This document shows, one piece after another, positions 1-12,814 of a stretch of 64,000 nt of DNA. Source of the stretch: Galaxea fascicularis (lineage: Eukaryota; Cnidaria; Anthozoa; Scleractinia; Euphylliidae); contig OX419337.1 in the NCBI GenBank assembly GCA_948470475.1, forward strand, positions 21,446,306 through 21,510,305, in the 5' to 3' direction. A program made the translations under genes and the position numbers. How positions within the stretch are numbered: the stretch's first letter is position 1; each line of letters starts with the position of its first letter. The notes under the pieces are model-generated. The model worked only from the letters and a program-made list of their open reading frames with translations. It had not been told where the DNA came from and did not search any database.

Positions 1-3000
1 ATTGGTTTGTTGGCTACCTGCACCGACTGATAGCCTGATTCGTTTACTGACCGATCATGGACTTTTCTTTCACCGAATTTGATTTGGTATTTTGGCCGTT
101 CTCGTTTTTAATAAGTCCTGTCAATCCCTAACTGAGATGTTCGGTTGAAGATGATAGGAAAGCGTCTCAGTACATCTTAAACAAAACGACACCGTGTTTA
201 ATCGGTCCCTGCAATTAAGTACAAACCTGTCTAACCAGTTCCCCAATCATTCCATTCCAGGTTCCATTTTCTGTTAATGCGCCGTAATATCCATCGGGGA
301 CTGGATAGAGTTCGTACGTAAAATGAAGGGCCCTGGCCAATTCATTGATCAGATCAATGCAATACCCTTTGTAAGACACGGTTCCATCTTCCTTCTTGTC
401 AGCCATTACGAAGGGTGCGTCCTACAAAGCGTGATAGAAAAAAAGTGTTTCACGCCGTGTAAATTGGTGATCAATGATCTCAGGAGTGACTGGGACTAGT
501 TTCTTGAGAATGCGGATGAATAGCGAGCTTCTCCACACGCTTGCGAAAGCTGGGCGTGGTTCTAAAGCTATCAACACTCAACATCGTGCGACATTTGTTG
601 CTTAAAAAATGTTAAAATGTTGTAGCAATTTAGTGAACTGTACGGAGCTTGTCTCTTTTTTCGTTCAACTTCGTTCAATAACATTCAGCAATGTTAAATG
701 GCCTATTCCAACATTCAACATGACATGATACACTGTTCAACATTTATTGAACAGGAATTGCAGTTGCAGTATTCACTGATTAGCAAATGTCAAACCATGT
801 GTCACCAGATTACTGAACTATACAAGCATTACAACTGGGAATGAAGTATTAACGTTCCATTTTACTTATATAGTCAACTCTCTCGTAAGCGACCACTCTT
901 GATGCAAGACAAAGTGGTCGCTTACGAGAAAAAATAAACAACACCGCCAAGAGAAAACAGAGTTGATTAACTAATTACATAAAGATATTACCATTTTAAG
1001 TAAATTTAGGCTCATGCAGAGAAAAGATTGAAATCACTGGCATATTTCACATCGAATAACGCCTGGAAAATCTTATACTACTGTTAAAACTTTGTATAAC
1101 ATTTTGCCACAAATCACTGCACCAATTCCTGTTTGCTAACAGATTTAACTATAGCCATCCTTTTTTGTATGTAAACAGTCATTATGTGTTGGAACACCGG
1201 ATCAGCGCTATTAAAATCTGATTTTTTGTGACATTTGGGAAATGATTTCTAACGATCATACGTGATCATGTTGGGTGGTCGCTTACTGGAAACAGAAAAC
1301 AAAACAATACGTCAAATTTCTGCCCTAAAAGTGGTCGCGGTTGCTTAACATATTTGAGTAGTGGACGCTGACGAGAGAGCCTTTGAAACCGTATTTGACT
1401 GAAAAACAAAACGGTTATTTACACAGTGGTCGCTTACGGGAGGTGGTCGCTTACGAGAAATGAGCGCTATGAGAGTTGACTGTATTAACTGAACAGAAGG
1501 GCAAATCATTGCGTCTAGTTTCTGGTTACGTCATACGCATACATCATTAAAAAAGTAAATTAAAAGTTCTTTCTTTTCCTGTTAACAGTATATTTTTTCA
1601 TACCAAAAAACGTCAATTTCAAAACAAAAGATAAAGGTATCATCTAAATAAACGTCAAATCTTATCTAAGTAATGAACAGCCTTTTACGAATTTATACTT
1701 GGTTACTGGTAGAGTGAAAGAGACCAGTCTATTATGCTTATTACTTTTGGGGGTCAAATTGAAACCTTAAATACCTCTCCTTTCAACTGAAATACTCCTC
1801 GGACGCGGAAAGGAAGGCATCAAACAATTCATCGAAGATCGAAACAAACCATGCATTTGGTCACTTTTCTACAATGACAAGTGAAGTACGACCGTCCAGG
1901 TGTAACGGGTGTAATGTCTGGATGTGACGTCAGTAGATGCCACACGCATACCCTTTACTGATTCACTTCACTCAGATGATGACTTCCGCTCAGGTTGTCA
2001 AAACATCAGTCAGTATCACATCAAACAGTCCTTCTCAGGACTGACGTACTTCACTTAGTTATGATGTGACTCCTGGGTTCAAACCATTCAAGGGGAAAAA
2101 TTAACAACAGTTGGCTCAGGTTTTTCAAGTCAGAAATTATTATGAATTCGTTATTATTCTGGATATGGTTCAACCGTCCGAGTTTCTGATTTTACAAAGC
2201 AGAAAAAATGGAACATGTCACTTCTATTTCCTGCATTTATTACCGGGAGGAACACAGCCTTCAGCTTCCGTCCTGCTAGGCCACTTCCAGTTGATGCTTT
2301 GTCCATGTTCCTCAAGACGGGCTTGAAAAGCACAGTAAGTTTCGATGAATTCCAAGTTCCAATCTATTGATGAGGAATAAATAAAAAGCAATGGATTAAC
2401 TCATAATTGTAGGTTGTGTGAATGAAGGTTTTCAAGCCAGTAAAGCTTTTATCTTGGTTATGAGACTTACTTTGACAAATGAATTATTCCGAAGGTTTAG
2501 AATGTCCAATTGAGCGTCATTCCGTTTCCCATCCTCGAAAAATTTGATGGGCCCTGTTATACCAGTGACATTGACCTGTTGATAAAATAGGAATCAGTGA
2601 TAACAGAAAAAGTTGCTTGAAGTCTAGTTTGCTTCTGAACCTGTAAGAAAGTTGAACCATATTCTGCTATTTTGGTTCTCATTGATATTTCCTTAATGTT
2701 TCAGATTAAGTCATGTGATGTGATTGCTGATTTTTGCTAAAAATGTTGTTGAGGGATGGTTACAACATGACGTCTGATGACGTCACAACGTCCTTTAATC
2801 GGCCATCTTGGATTTCCATAATGCTTACGTTAAGTGGCTAAAGAATAAGTGGAATTTAGAAAGAAACAGATCAAACTCACAATAATCAGACTTTGCACTT
2901 TGGTTTAACTTTGGTTTGTGGATAGATAAATGATTAGTGCAAGCTTAGGGCTCCAAGTCCAGTCTGGTTTTCCCTTTTTACAGCTTTCTCTTGCAACCGT

Positions 3001-6000
3001 AGACGCTGACCAAGATGCTGAGAGGATCACGTTTTACGTTCATTTGATCATCTATTTGCTTACCTTTTTCATGCAATTCAGCATAGCGTCTGTATCATGT
3101 GAAGAAATGGATGATCCATTAATGGAAGAGCAAGGTTCTGTATTAGCTCCTTGACTGATAACTTGAATGGCATCGTAAGCGAGTCCAGCTATTTCCTTAG
3201 GGAACAATTTGTTGTCATTGTTATATCACCTGATTATTGTAACGACACGTCACGTTACAACAACAACAACAACAGTGGTAACTCTCACTTAGCTGTCACA
3301 CGTCCCGTTGCCTCATGCAATGTGGTATTTTTGACCCCCTGGGCAGGTACTAATGTCACGTTATTTCTTGTTACAACATTTCATTACACGTTCCTCGAGT
3401 TCGGTGACATCCTATATGCCAACCGAGGACAAGTCATTTGATGACAATGCCGTTTTATTATCTTGTTTCTGTTATGTTATCATGTGATAAGGTTTATTAT
3501 TATGTTATGGCATGTTATGCGTTTGATTAGTAATCCGATTCTTAATTATCGACATTGCATTGCATCGTTTTGCTTTGTTTGACAATCTTCCCAATCTTTA
3601 AGGTTATGTACGTACCTTGCTGTCGTCAAATGCACTTCCCATCACGGTTTGCAAGTTGCTGCCAACTGTGCTTTCAAAGTATGGTAGCCTTATTCCTAAA
3701 ACCACGCTGTTTTGACGACAGGTCAAGTTTAATGGGGCCTGAAATGCCAAATATTACATAAACATGTAAAAATGTTTGATACAAAATACAAGTCTATTCA
3801 GATAACGTCTATGACTAACACGATCTGTTCCTCTGCCATGACAATTTGTAACGTGGGTGATAAAACTGAATTTTTAATCATCATCATCATCACCACCACC
3901 ATTGTGATCGTCATCGTCATTGCCATCATGATTACCATCTGATTACCATCGTGACCACCACCAGCACCACCATCATCATCGTCATTAACAGCAACAGGAA
4001 TAACAAAACCCTTTTTATAATACGTAGGTTGTACTTGTTTTCCTATCATTACTCGTGGACTAATTCATTCTTTCGTAGTGTTTTCATTTTTTTTTTTATT
4101 CACTGGAAAGCTATGAAACGTCCATGGCTATCGTAAATAATAAAAACAATCATATTTACCTGACCCTGAATCATCCATTTAAGTTCAAGTTTGGAATTGC
4201 ACGGTTTCTGTTGTAACAAAAACATAAATAATTAAAGGTTGTGTCAATGCCTGAGCTGTTTCTCCAAAGACAATACTTTACAGAAGACTGGAGAATATTG
4301 AATTTAATCTTAAGAGCAAGCTGCCTCTGGATATATTGGCAAGACAGTTTTAATCAATTTAAAGTTTATTGAAGACGCAATGTTTTAGGCTTGGTTTTAA
4401 TTCTTAATGTTTTTACCGCCTTAATAGGTTTTTGATCTTTTTACTGTTTGTACTGTTACTGCCTTCTTTCGGTTTTAATCAGAACGCGTTTTTATCTGAT
4501 TAAAATTCACTTTCTTTAAGTGCTAAGTAAGCGGTAAATGGGAGTATGAATGTCTTATCAATATTTGATTGGACATTTCGTACAATCAGGGCCCACTGAG
4601 CAAGTGGACCACTCTCGCATCTTCAATTGAGGGTAGGGGGCTGTCGAATCTAAAAGTGGTTAAAATGTTAAATTCATAACACTTATTCCGATAGACTAAG
4701 GATAATAAAAAAAGGGCGAGTCATAAACGCCGATAATTTTCCACAAGGTCCTCCAGCTGTAGCAACCACTGTTTATCCCGTGAGAGTACGTTTCCTTTTC
4801 AGAAATGTATTTTACTAAATTTATGATGTTTTCCACATACAAAAAAAATGGCGCCCTTTCCCCCTCGGCTCCTCCCACTGCGCGGTCCTTGCACATTGCT
4901 GTCATGATTAAGTGATGTCAAGAAAGAGAATTATATACATCACACACCTGTTTCATCAGAAGTTCCATGTTTTCTCTGCTGGTGTAAAGTAAGATCATGT
5001 CCGGTTCAAGTTCGGCTATTTGCTCCATAACTTTGGAAATCAATGATTTTCCAGGTATCTGAATATAATTCACGGTGAACTTTGAACTTTGGGAAATAGA
5101 GTGGAAGTAACCGGCCTCATGAAAACGAGTCTCTGCAAGAAGAACATTTAAAATGGTCTGTAACAATTAAATGGAATGTTATTCCTTTTATCCTGCCTCC
5201 GACAGCAGAATAAACAGAACACGTTTTTCTAGGATTTCGTAGAATATGCGTTTCTTTGGCGGGAAACGTTTGCGCTGCACAGCATGCCTTCACGTGACCT
5301 TGAAAGTTAGATATGGTCTCAGGTCGATTTCAGCACGAATATTCTGTTTTCAGAATATGTGTTATTTTGACAAATCCTACTTATCGAAGTTTATTTTTTC
5401 TGAAGCTGAGTAGCAGTCATCAGCATGGTACCTAAGAACTCACCCTTCAAATGGCGTTTCTTTTATTATATTAGCTATTCACAAGTGATGATACAACTGA
5501 AATAATTGGTTTAAAATAATTTCCAGTCCGTACCGCGCATTCTCTAGTGTTTCTTGACGTTTTTGATTCGATTCATGTATGGCATGACAAAATGAAACAT
5601 TTCGCTACTACTTGTATGATGTAAATACCAAGTTTAATGTCAACCCGGCCATTATGGATGCGAAGCTTTATGCTTAGTCAGCTTTCTGATATCACCAGAT
5701 GAAACAACTTCGTAGCTGTTAAAAATCAAAGAAACTTCAGTTTGGAAAAAGAAGGTAAAATGCCTCAAAGATAAAGTAAGTGTTTCGACGAATAATTGCG
5801 ATTCGCGAGCCATCGATCGAGTGAGACTCACAAACATTAGGGTGCTGAGACTGCAATACTGAGTGCGGACTGGGAGACATCTTTAATAAATACTTGCAAC
5901 GATGAGAGACTTCTTACCGTCAAATACCAGAGCCATCTTTATCCATTGAAACGTGTTAAGTATGTCAAGAGTAGCATGCGAGTAGGTTTTGTAACTCGCT

Positions 6001-7198
6001 GACATCTGCAGCGCGTGCTGGCATTGGACGAATGCCTCATTGTTTCCATGGAGACGGATGAGAGGAATGCCGGTTACCGTAGAAAGTGTGCATGCGGACA
6101 TCTGTGTGTGGCTTCCTTCAATAAGTGCGACCACGTTTTGTTGGAGGAACAACGAAGCTAAAAAAAAAATAATCAAGTATTAGAATTATTTTTAACTGAG
6201 TGCAGTTAGTTAACCAGAACCAAAGCTTTTTTTCTACGTACCTTGAGTGACTAAGTTCGTCTCGTTTGTGACACTGAAGTTTTTTAATATTATTGAAACG
6301 TTGTTCCACACAGATGAGGCATTTAAAGCAAGGTTCATCGCCTTGTACTCTGCTGTGAATCCATTTATAACACCTAAACAGCATAAAAAAGCAACTTTAA
6401 TGTTTCATTTGAAAAACTTGCAAAAAAAGCAGGACGGAGGCCTGTTTTTCGCCGAGAGCCTGTAAACCTTTTCGTGCCAGAGAAGCCATTTCAAAAACTG
6501 CGATCCGCTTATTCTAAATTCTGGCCTTTCACTATGATTTCAAGATACAAAAGGCAAATTTATTGTATAATTTCATCCCTGAAAACGTCTTTGTTTTTAA
6601 GATACGTAGGAAATAGGCCATTTTCGAGTTCATATCTGCCTCCTCTTCAAAGCGAGTCTAAGTGCGAAGTTTTTGTCATGAAAATTAGTTTTCATTCATA
6701 TGTAAAGTAGAACTAATTACCATCACAAAAACTTCGCACTTAGACTCGCTTTGAAGAGAAGGCAGACATGAACTCGGAAATGGCCTATTATAGCACCCGA
6801 AATAGGCCCGAAAAGTTTCGGGAGTTTCGAGAAACCGGCCCCAGAACCATTTTTAGTGTTCAACCACAAAAGACATCAGAGAAGGATCGATTCTTTAAAT
6901 TACATCGTCATCATCATTTTTAGTCAGATTAGTATTGGTATTGATACTTGTACTGGTATTGGGTTTGGTATTGGTATTACTATTGGTACTAGTACGTAGT
7001 AGTGATGGTATCGGTATCGGTATCGGTATCGCAGTCGGAAATGGGAGAAGCTGTCAAGATTACCAGGTGGGCACCTCCCGAAAGCGGACATATTTTCATC
7101 GGTAATTACCTACCGCAAGTGAATATTTTCGATGTATAGACACCCTGGATGAATGAGGCAATTACCATCAGCGATCTTATGAAGGTTTTTACTTCCAT
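1..7198 (-). CDS. Ionotropic glutamate receptor, 5' part (gene runs off left edge)
   Basis: Ligand-gated cation channel of the plasma membrane. Ten exons were joined by eye on the minus strand, in coding order: 7198-7114, 6373-6242, 6157-5918, 5132-4948, 4207-4160, 3738-3616, 3195-3064, 2575-2471, 2363-2244, 421-227. They sum to 1365 nt (455 codons, in frame) with GT donors and AG acceptors. The first exon encodes a hydrophobic signal peptide starting MEVKTFIRSLMVIASF. The next exons form the amino-terminal domain (VVALIEGSHTQMSACTL, LDILNTFQWIKMALVFDG). The exon at 2575-2471 carries GITGPIKFFEDGKR, typical of iGluRs just before S1. The last exon carries SYKGYCIDLINELARALHF and ENGTWNGMIGEL of ligand-binding half S1. 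M1-M4 and S2 must lie left of base 1. Exon lengths match the plus-strand paralogue at 39.4-54.7 kb almost one for one. One exon (3195-3064) is shorter than its counterpart; see findings. Confidence 0.88.
871..1482. mobile_element. Inverted-repeat MITE with repeated GTAAGCGACCAC motifs
   Basis: The left end reads TAGTCAACTCTCTCGTAAGC and the right end is its complement with a few changes (GAGAGTTGACTG). Both sides are flanked by TA, as in mariner-type insertions. GTAAGCGACCAC or its complement recurs inside both ends. No transposase ORF is present. It lies in an intron of the minus-strand receptor gene. Confidence 0.75.
1860..2100. repeat. Probable dispersed repeat remnant
   Basis: Intron sequence with the look of a decayed dispersed repeat, around GTCCTTCTCAGGACTGACG and the following line. 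No clear ends are visible, so this is only a weak call. Confidence 0.25.
3870..3990. repeat. CAT/CAC triplet microsatellite
   Basis: Imperfect run of CAT, CAC and CGT triplets in an intron of the minus-strand receptor gene. It generates spurious Met/Thr-rich ORFs on the minus strand. Confidence 0.85.
6612..6789. mobile_element. Foldback MITE with about 70-bp arms
   Basis: AATAGGCCATTTTCGAGTTC at the left end is matched at the right by the complement ending ATGGCCTATT. The arms share a long block around CTTCAAAGCGAGTCTAAGTG. Only about 35 bp separates the arms. It sits in the first intron of the minus-strand receptor gene. Confidence 0.85.
6925..7035. repeat. GGTATT/GGTATC hexamer microsatellite
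   Basis: Imperfect repeats of TTGGTA, then four copies of GGTATC, in the first intron of the minus-strand receptor gene. Confidence 0.85.
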
Positions 7199-7367
7199 CT
7201 TGCTGACCGCCTGAAAAATACTCATGACAGAACTGGCATTAGGGAAGTTAAAAGCCCAAGTAAACGCTCCTAATATTGTTTGCCAACAACGTCCTACATT
7301 GTAGGGTTCGAGCACTGATTGGTTGCAATGGAACACCGTGTAGGTAGTGAAATTCATCTGCCAACAC

Positions 7368-7673
7368 GTGGTTGGCTCAGTTGGTAGAGCGCTGGACTAC
7401 CGTACAAAGTGTGGGTTCAAACTCCGGCCGGTCTTTAAATAACTGGGGAGAAAGTGCTTCCTTTGTAATGACATCCGCAAATGGTTAGACTTTCTAGATT
7501 TCTCGGATAAGGACGATAAACCGGAGGTCCCGTCTCACAACTCTTCATAACTGATTCTGTGGGAGGTTAAAGAACCACAAGTGACCAGGGACGTAACCCT
7601 GAACCCTGACTGTGACCCTTGGGTTGGTGATTCACGTAAGGGTTACCCCTTGGAAAGAATTGTCCAAAAAAAA
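7368..7673 (+). mobile_element. tRNA-derived SINE
   Basis: A box-A-like GTTGGCTCAGTTGGTAGAGC is followed after a normal spacing by a box-B-like GTGGGTTCAAACTCC, then about 230 bp of unrelated body and an A-run at 7666-7673. The acceptor stems do not pair, so this is a SINE head and not a working tRNA gene. It lies just upstream of the receptor start codon. Confidence 0.7.
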
Positions 7674-8049
7674 TGGTATGAGAATGAGAACATGGTATCA
7701 AACCCCCAAAGATGAATAAGAATAAATAGTATTTCGAGTTCTGAATATTTCCTTTCCTATCAAGGCATAAATTCTATCATTTTTATCCAAGTGGAATTTT
7801 CCTTTCTGAATCAATACAAGCACATCGGTCAGATGTAGGCGAAACTCAATCCACGCCGGGTGTGCACAACGATTGAAGCTCCAAAATTATTGGCCAAAAT
7901 TATTGGCCAATAGCATACAACGCTCATTCTTGGGTTCAACATTTAGTTAAGGTGGGTTTGGAAGCGTGTTGAAGTGTTCTTGGCACAGGAAGCAACAACA
8001 ACTTATGACGACACCGAACACAACGTTTCAAACGTGACCATTGTGTTAA

Positions 8050-8192
8050 GCCTGGTTCGCACGTGCGACGCAAATGCAAGTGCAAGGTAAGATACGCAAG
8101 TGTAGTCGAAGTCTTTATTCAAGATGGCGACTGGTGACGAGGTTGTCCTTTATACCTTGTGTTTGCATTTGCGTCACACTTGTGAACCAGGC
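8050..8192. mobile_element. Short MITE, 144 bp
   Basis: The left arm GCCTGGTTCGCACGTGCGAC and the continuing CGCAAATGCAA are mirrored by the right arm ending GTGAACCAGGC. The arms are about 40 bp each with several mismatches. No clear target duplication was seen. Confidence 0.7.
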
Positions 8193-10527
8193 ATTGGACC
8201 TAACAGTGTTGTTGCAAAAGCCTTTAAACAAAATTTACAGAATTATAACCAAAGTTGCACAACTGTTGAATTAGCATTTGAATCTAACGTCCTACACCTC
8301 CCGCTATGAACTTATAAAAACAAACTTAATTTGTCAGGACGTTTATTTAATTAGAAAGAACGTAATCACTGGTTGTCAGTGTCTATTTTAACCGTTTTCC
8401 TCACCATCGGCTCCAACTGGCTAACAATTAATGAGACGAAAAGAGTTGCTGAGTAAGATGGCGATTAAGTTTTTGTTTTTGGTTAATTTGGAGAAAGATA
8501 ACAAATTCAACAATCATTCCATTTTATGCAATCACCCAGGCACACCCGTAATAAGCAGAAGTTATTGGTTTATGTGTATTTCGTTGACCATCGCAGTTTT
8601 AAAACACGATAAGAAAACAGCTTTTTTTCATCCTTCAAAGATATCAACTCGTTCGAAAGAACATATTCAATAACTTTAAGTGGTCTCAATTTTAAAGTAT
8701 GGACATTCTCCATAGAAAATAGTTTTATAAAACTTGTATGTAGTATCTAGCTAGACGGCTATGTATACGAGCATCAGTTAGTTTAGGTTTATGTTAAGAA
8801 TATTGTTTGGACAACCATGAAAATGTTTTTCAGTCAAGTATTTTTGTTATAGGAATTCAGTTTTACAATATCGATGGAGATCTTTGTTAAACTAGAACCA
8901 AGGCTTTCAATGACTTCAGTCGAGTAAACACCTTCTTATTTTATCGTGAAAATCGACGGAACATTACCGTATGCATAGTCAACCAAGTAATCAATTATTA
9001 GCCGAGTTTATGGAATATTAAACCAAACAATATAAAATACAAAACAATCAAACTATCATCGGTGGAGAATTTCAATTCCTATTTTTTTGCGACTTGAGGC
9101 AGTGTCGTCAACCACAAAAGGTTAAATCTGAAATAGACTTAATTCGTTTGGATAATAAAAGAAAATGTATGCTTCTGTTATTTAAAGAAAAATCTGCTTC
9201 GAATAGAAAGGAGAGAGTCTATATGAGCTTAGAATTGGTAACTTAAGTCCTAGCGAATGCCTTTTAGAGAGCACCTCGAATATACTAAGTGGTTATTGTA
9301 TAGGACATGCCGATGATGCGTTATCTTATAAAGTGATTGTCTTACTGCAGTTTGAGATGAAGTCTTCAAGTTAAGTTCCAGTGCTAATACCTACAAAGTA
9401 GCTCTCGCTTTTTGATCAGCTCACTTTACAACTTTCTCTGAACAAAAAAAGTCACGAAAATTTCAGAAAATTATAATAAAAAAACTATCGGATACTTACT
9501 TGTTATCTCATCTGTATGTGTCCATCGTTAGTCCACTTTTAAAAACTGGTGGGAAATTATTACTACCGCAAAAACGAAGAACAGTCGTAGGTGTTACCTT
9601 TTACGAATAAGATGTATTATAACGTAATATCTACCAAAGTCGTTTGACAAAAGACTTTGTTCCACAGTTAATTCTCTGCTTTATTTCACAACAAGACCTC
9701 ATGTAGCGAGCTTATTTTATGGCACCTGCTAACGATTCATCTTTCTGAAATGCGATCTGGCGAGGTTAGACATTTGAGGTTCTTAAATAATGCATGCAGG
9801 TTTCAACTATAGCTCTTCAATACAAGATAGTCTAAATTTGCCCTCCATCAATTACGATCCAAGTGTGGTTGTGATAGCTTACCCGTGTATCTGAGATTTG
9901 AAGTTGCACGCAAAAGTGCGATGCAAAAATTCATCAATGACGATGACAATTAGCTTATGTATTTCATTTGACCCGCGCCATAGGAGGGTTCTCCAATTCA
10001 AGAAAGGACTGGCGGAAAAGTGGAGACGGTTCGCGACGATCCGATCGGGTGGTGACGATCCGTTACCGAAAAAGTCGACCCGACGTTCACATAGTCAGGT
10101 CGTGAGATAACGAAACACATGAACAGATGGCGATTTCTGTTTCTAACGCTTTTTGATTTGGATAATCATGACGAGTTCGTTCTAATGGGCCTATTTAATT
10201 AAAAGGTATTATATTTTAAAAAAAAATAAGAATGTTCGAACTCTTCATAACAAATTTAAGTAGTGTAATGAGTTGTTCTGTTTCCTTGGTGGCAAGGGTC
10301 CACTTCAAATTACAAACGTTAATAAACATATTCAATGAGTTTCGCTGTGAAAGCTGAGTAGTCATTATCGCGTGTCGTTCGCGTGGTTCGTCTTGTAATT
10401 TAACGGAAGGAGATAACTCCATGTATCGTGCGCTTGTTTCATGTTTGGTGCGATGTGACCGGTTCAGGGTGAAGAGCGAAAAAATAAGGTTAGAGTTAAT
10501 CGGGAACGGTAAATCCAAGCCTTCCGA

Positions 10528-10600
10528 CCCAGAGGTTTTTCTCGCGCTACGCCTCTCGTGTGACTCGAGTTACCCACGCGCGCGAAGAAAACCTCTGGTA
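10528..10600. repeat. Inverted repeat, CCAGAGGTTTT arms
   Basis: CCAGAGGTTTTTCTCGCG pairs with CGCGAAGAAAACCTCTGG across a loop of about 35 bp. It is GC-richer than its surroundings and looks like a small foldback element. Confidence 0.6.
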
Positions 10601-11336
10601 CCCAGGGTATCAAACAACCGCAAAAATCCTTAAACTTTTCACGAAAAGTTCAGATAGTTGAATTTCCCGTGACTCAGTTTACACCTTGTTTCGTTTCATG
10701 GCTCTTCAACTGTGGGTCACAGATTCGTGGATAGCAACTAACATAATCGTTCTTCGTTTTTCTTTCGCGAACAACACGCGAGTTTTCGCTACAAAACTCC
10801 CGTATTTTCCGCAAGTGAAAAATTGCCCCTGGAGTTCCAATCAATTAATATCAGGGTTTCAACGATATTCTTGGAAATCCTCGTCCAAGATGTGTTATTA
10901 TCCAAAACGAATACAATATCGGTAGTGTGTCTTCAGATTATACGTCGCATTAATCAAATGCATACATTATTTTCGTGTTGTTTTAATGTATTAGAAATTA
11001 CGACTTTCAAAATGTAACTCGCTGATGATGAGAAACACTTCCATAACGGAATTAAATTAGACTGTTTTTAATTCCTCCCGTAAAACCACGCAGAAATTCA
11101 TGTCGATCGTCTGAATTAAATTCCACGATAGCGCGACCTTTTAACTTGATGCTTTAACTTGATGTTAGCGTGATGTTGAGTGGGGGGCTGAGGGTGGCAG
11201 TATAAGGAATTTTCCTCCGCTTGGATCATAATTGTTTTAGCTCACTGCTTGCACAGAATTTTTTTTTAGGTGAAACGCTGTCTTGTTTTTCTTTGCACCC
11301 TTTTCTTGTCCTTTCCCCTGCCATGAATTTCTTTTG

Positions 11337-11339
<3 letters not shown>

Positions 11340-11386
<47 letters not shown>
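11340..11386. repeat. polyC tract followed by (CA)n
   Basis: A homopolymer of C runs straight into a CA dinucleotide array. ORFs on both strands here are artefacts of the repeat. Confidence 0.95.
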
Positions 11387-11387
<1 letters not shown>

Positions 11388-12085
11388 CCCGCGTCACTTT
11401 TCTGTTGTCCTGTCCAATTGTCGCTATACAAAAGCAGCATGTCTTTGATCTCAATAACTATTCAATCAGAAACCGTAAAAAAATTAATTAATAACTCGTT
11501 GGTGACTAAGAAGTAACCATAAACCGCATGGTCGCCTTGGGCGCATTTTCCCGGCCTGCTCCCTAGTATAAAAAGTCCAACTACAATTAATAACCACTGA
11601 AGCGATTAAGGAAATAAGTGGGCTTGAGGTAATTCAGCAATGGTTGTTTAATTGCAAAACAGTTGGTTATGAAATAACGAATGAGATCACGTAGAAATTA
11701 TACAATTTTCAAGTACTTGGAATATGACCTATCAAAACCGAGAAAAACCAAATTATTTTTCTTTACGTGGAAAATTTGAAAATCAACACCTCGCAAATGT
11801 AAATAGACTCCAGTTTACTTTTATCTTGTGAATATTTGCATAAATGCGTTGTTGAAAATTCCTTAGGATCGAGATCAACTCATAACAAAGAAGGGCAAGC
11901 AATCGAAGTAAAAGCGCTCAATATTTGAGGATGATCTGGATTGAAGTTCCAGACAAATCACTGATTAGTTCGAATTTCTCCTTACGGTTTTTTGTCTCGC
12001 AAATGAAAGTTGGCATCCATTCAAGTACCAGCAAAATAAACTTGAACATGCAAGTCTTGTTAATGCAAATTACCAGTAATATTGT

Positions 12086-12814
12086 TCACATTTCATCGGC
12101 GATGTATGTGATACTCTCCATTTCGTCTTTCAGATCTTGAGTCTTCTCTTTCCAATGTTCAATCTCTGAAATGGTCGAATCCGCTGTTCTCTGTAATCCT
12201 TGGCATTGTCGTTCATAGAGATCACCTCTTGTGATGGCTTCCTTCAGCTGTTCTTCGAGGAAAAGCAACTTCTCTTCGGTGGTCTGTTCTCGCTCACTGG
12301 CCACTTCGTCGCGCTCTTCCAGATCCTTCGTTCTGCTGCCCAACTTCTCCAATCTTTCCGCTAGAGACTCCGCCCTTTCGTTGTAGAAATCTTCTCGATT
12401 TCTGGTGTTATTCAAATCATTCTGGATCACCAACAGCCTGCGTTTAGCTTCGTTCAGCAAATGGGTAGCCTCTTCTCTCTTCTTCTCGGCTTCTGCGACG
12501 CTTTCTTCCAGCTCGCTAAGTTTCTCATCGCCCTCAAGCTCCGATTCTTCCAACACTTTTCGAACTTGTTCTTCGTTCTCTCCCTTTTCTGCTACTTCTT
12601 GAAGCTTCTGCTCTTGTTCCGCGATACGAGACGTCACCTTGCTGAAGTCACTTTCAAGCAACTTAATCCGTCGCTTTATCCCTTCGGCCTCGCTCGTATT
12701 AAACTCCTCTCGAGCTTGAGCATCTTTTAACAAACTGTTAGCATCTGTTTCCCTATCTTCTGCTTTATCAATTTTTTCCTTCAAGTAATTTAACTTCTCC
12801 TTAATCTTGTCCAT
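12086..12814 (-). CDS. Tropomyosin, cnidarian 242-residue type, single coding exon
   Basis: Encodes an actin-binding coiled-coil protein that polymerises along filaments in muscle or cytoskeleton. The complete ORF is 242 codons, runs from a GCCATGG start (12814) to TGA (12086-12088), and has no interruption. The protein is a continuous heptad coiled coil without proline (MDKIKEKLNYLKEKIDKAED..., RIKLLESDFSKVTSRIAEQE, ...TYIADEM). It keeps tropomyosin landmarks: RRIKLLE near residue 48, SKVTSRIAEQEQKL, and the terminal IADEM region. Vertebrate long forms are 284 residues. I recall short forms of about 242-251 residues from cnidarians. No intron interrupts the coding region, which is unusual for tropomyosin and might mean a retrocopy. 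An acceptor-like TTATCCTAAG lies just upstream of the start, so a 5' UTR intron is possible. The antisense ORFs on the plus strand are shadows. Confidence 0.9.
   Translation of the reverse strand: MDKIKEKLNYLKEKIDKAEDRETDANSLLKDAQAREEFNTSEAEGIKRRIKLLESDFSKVTSRIAEQEQKLQEVAEKGENEEQVRKVLEESELEGDEKLSELEESVAEAEKKREEATHLLNEAKRRLLVIQNDLNNTRNREDFYNERAESLAERLEKLGSRTKDLEERDEVASEREQTTEEKLLFLEEQLKEAITRGDLYERQCQGLQRTADSTISEIEHWKEKTQDLKDEMESITYIADEM

Larger units (their letters stand above)
7674..12085. other. Intergenic spacer, no gene recognised
   Basis: Only short, unrecognisable ORFs occur here. Supported items are a MITE at 8050-8192, an inverted repeat at 10528-10600 and a polyC/CA tract near 11340. 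Confidence 0.6.

Noticed and set aside
7368..7440. Possible functional tRNA gene
   Set aside because: Boxes A and B are visible, but the acceptor stem does not pair and a non-tRNA body with an A-run follows, so a SINE head fits better.
12405..12730. Plus-strand Ser/Phe-rich ORFs
   Set aside because: Antisense shadow of the tropomyosin coding region.
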